Below are positions 36,308-37,348 of a stretch of 37,348 nucleotides of DNA, piece after piece. This stretch comes from Paracoccaceae bacterium (lineage in GTDB: Bacteria; Pseudomonadota; Alphaproteobacteria; Rhodobacterales; Rhodobacteraceae). Under the pieces are notes generated by a model. That model was not told where the DNA came from. It searched no databases and saw only the letters and a list, made by a program, of their open reading frames with translations. The stretch spans positions 20,617 through 57,964 of the forward strand of contig JAGQRV010000044.1 in assembly GCA_020425125.1 (NCBI GenBank), written 5' to 3'. Made by a program: the position numbers and the translations under genes. Position 1 is the stretch's first letter, and each line of letters starts with the position of its first letter.

Positions 36308-37348
36308 CTAAAGCACGTAGCGGCTGATATCGGCCGAGCGGGCCAGATCGCCCAGATGCTGCTCCACGAAGGCGTCGTCGATCGTGACGGTCTCGCCCGA
36401 GCGGTCGGGCGCGGTGAAGCTGAGCTCTTCGAAGACCCGCTCCATCACCGTGTAGAGCCGCCTTGCGCCGATATTCTCGACGCTGCGGTTGACCTCGGCG
36501 GCAATTCGGGCGAGCGCGGCGATGCCTCCTTCAGTGAAGGCCACACTGACCTGCTCGGTCTCCATCATGGCCCGGTACTGCAGCGTCAGCGCATTGTCGG
36601 TCTCGGTCAGGATACGGACGAAATCCGCCTCGGTCAGCGCCCGAAGCTCGACCCGGATCGGCAGCCGGCCCTGAAGTTCGGGCAGCAGGTCGGACGGCTT
36701 GGCGATATGGAACGCGCCCGACGCGATGAAGAGGATATGGTCGGTCTTCACCGGCCCGTACTTGGTCGACACCGTGGTCCCTTCGATCAGCGGCAGCAGG
36801 TCCCGCTGCACGCCTTCGCGGCTGACATCGGCACCCCGCGCATCGGCGTTACGGCAGACCTTGTCGATCTCGTCGATGAAGACGATGCCGTTTTCCTGCA
36901 CGGCGTCCATCGCCGTGCGGTTCACCGTCTCGTCGTCGAGAAGCTTGTCCGCCTCCTCGGCCACCAGGACGTCATAGCTTTCGGCGACGGTCATCCGCCG
37001 GCGCACCTTGCGGCCGCCGAAGGCCTTCCCGAAGATGTCGCCCAGATTCATCATCCCCATCCCGCCGGGCTGACCGGGAATCTCCATCGCCGGGAAGGGG
37101 CTCGACTGGTCGGCCACCTCGACCTCGATCTCGTGGCCGTCGAGCTCGCCCTTCCTGAGCCGTTCGCGAAACCGCTCACGGGTGGAATCGCGCGCGTCGG
37201 TTCCGGCAATCGCAGCGATCACCCGGTCCTCTGCGGCGGCCTCGGCTCGCGACTTGACATCCTCGCGCATCGCCTCGCGGGTCATCGCGATGGCGCTGTC
37301 GACCAGATCCCGCACGATCTGCTCCACGTCGCGGCCGACATAGCCGAC
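36308..37348 (-). CDS. hslU: ATP-dependent protease ATPase HslU, C-terminal part (5' end outside window)
   Basis: AAA+ unfoldase that feeds HslV. 346 residues in view, open to the window edge; the full protein is about 435, so the N-terminal region with Walker A lies beyond. Visible: [14 protein letters not shown], an inserted I-domain ([13 protein letters not shown] and the Gly/Met-rich region near [12 protein letters not shown]), Walker [42 protein letters not shown] and the sensor-2/C-terminal [14 protein letters not shown]. The C-terminus DISRYVL is the tail that docks into HslV. Gene orientation opposite to hslV, with an MFS gene between. Confidence 0.96.
   Translation of the reverse strand, partial: VGYVGRDVEQIVRDLVDSAIAMTREAMREDVKSRAEAAAEDRVIAAIAGTDARDSTRERFRERLRKGELDGHEIEVEVADQSSPFPAMEIPGQPGGMGMMNLGDIFGKAFGGRKVRRRMTVAESYDVLVAEEADKLLDDETVNRTAMDAVQENGIVFIDEIDKVCRNADARGADVSREGVQRDLLPLIEGTTVSTKYGPVKTDHILFIASGAFHIAKPSDLLPELQGRLPIRVELRALTEADFVRILTETDNALTLQYRAMMETEQVSVAFTEGGIAALARIAAEVNRSVENIGARRLYTVMERVFEELSFTAPDRSGETVTIDDAFVEQHLGDLARSADISRYVL

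Overview
The window is GC-rich alphaproteobacterial chromosome, most likely Rhodobacterales. I infer this from the family types: alpha-type AddB/AddA helicase-nuclease, the serC_2-type SerC next to a long SerA, an HvrA-like H-NS protein, and a cytoplasmic PAS/HK/REC/REC kinase of the kind common in that group. I saw no rRNA, tRNA, CRISPR array, insertion sequence or prophage. Most of the window is ordinary core genome.

Layout. 1-1.5 kb: the 3' part of a choline sulfatase gene (betC), then on the minus strand a decayed ParA N-terminus and a small two-helix membrane protein. 1.8-4.8 kb: serC-serA (serine biosynthesis) with a candidate serC-leader RNA and a strong hairpin after serA. 5.1-9.5 kb: a calcineurin-type phosphoesterase, a BktB-like thiolase and a hybrid histidine kinase, converging on recQ. 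9.6-12 kb (minus): yggT then recQ. 12.1-16.6 kb (plus): hot-dog thioesterase, UMF1-type MFS transporter, MepA murein endopeptidase, a secreted phytase/esterase-like protein and a YhhQ-like queuosine-precursor transporter. 16.7-17.0 kb: a compact unit described below. 17.1-19.1 kb: arfB, an APH-fold protein lacking its catalytic residues, and an H-NS/HvrA protein behind an AT-rich leader. 19.1-21.1 kb (minus): pncA then pncB (NAD salvage). 21.2-25.3 kb (plus): trhO, gpmI, ctpA. 25.4-34.3 kb (plus): a tightly overlapping run tsaE-amgK-murU-addB-addA, then trxA. 34.4-37.3 kb: hslV (plus), then an MFS transporter and a partial hslU on the opposite strand.

Working together: SerC and SerA catalyse consecutive steps to phosphoserine. 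PncA supplies nicotinate to PncB. AmgK and MurU recycle N-acetylmuramate to UDP-MurNAc. AddB and AddA form the double-strand-break helicase-nuclease. HslV and HslU form an ATP-dependent protease although their genes are split here.

The best candidate for something undescribed is a roughly 180-base unit at about 16.76-16.98 kb. It has a consensus -35 box, a 17-base block complementary to the 3' tail of 16S rRNA that runs into a GTG start, an 18-codon frame containing a run of eight G, a hairpin whose ACCTCCT arm could pair with either of two GGAGGT blocks, and an intrinsic terminator. Other points worth checking are the APH-fold pseudokinase, the ParA remnant with a single nonsense codon, 11-bp tandem repeats between serC and serA, a nested hairpin ahead of the queuosine-precursor transporter, and the split hslV/hslU pair.
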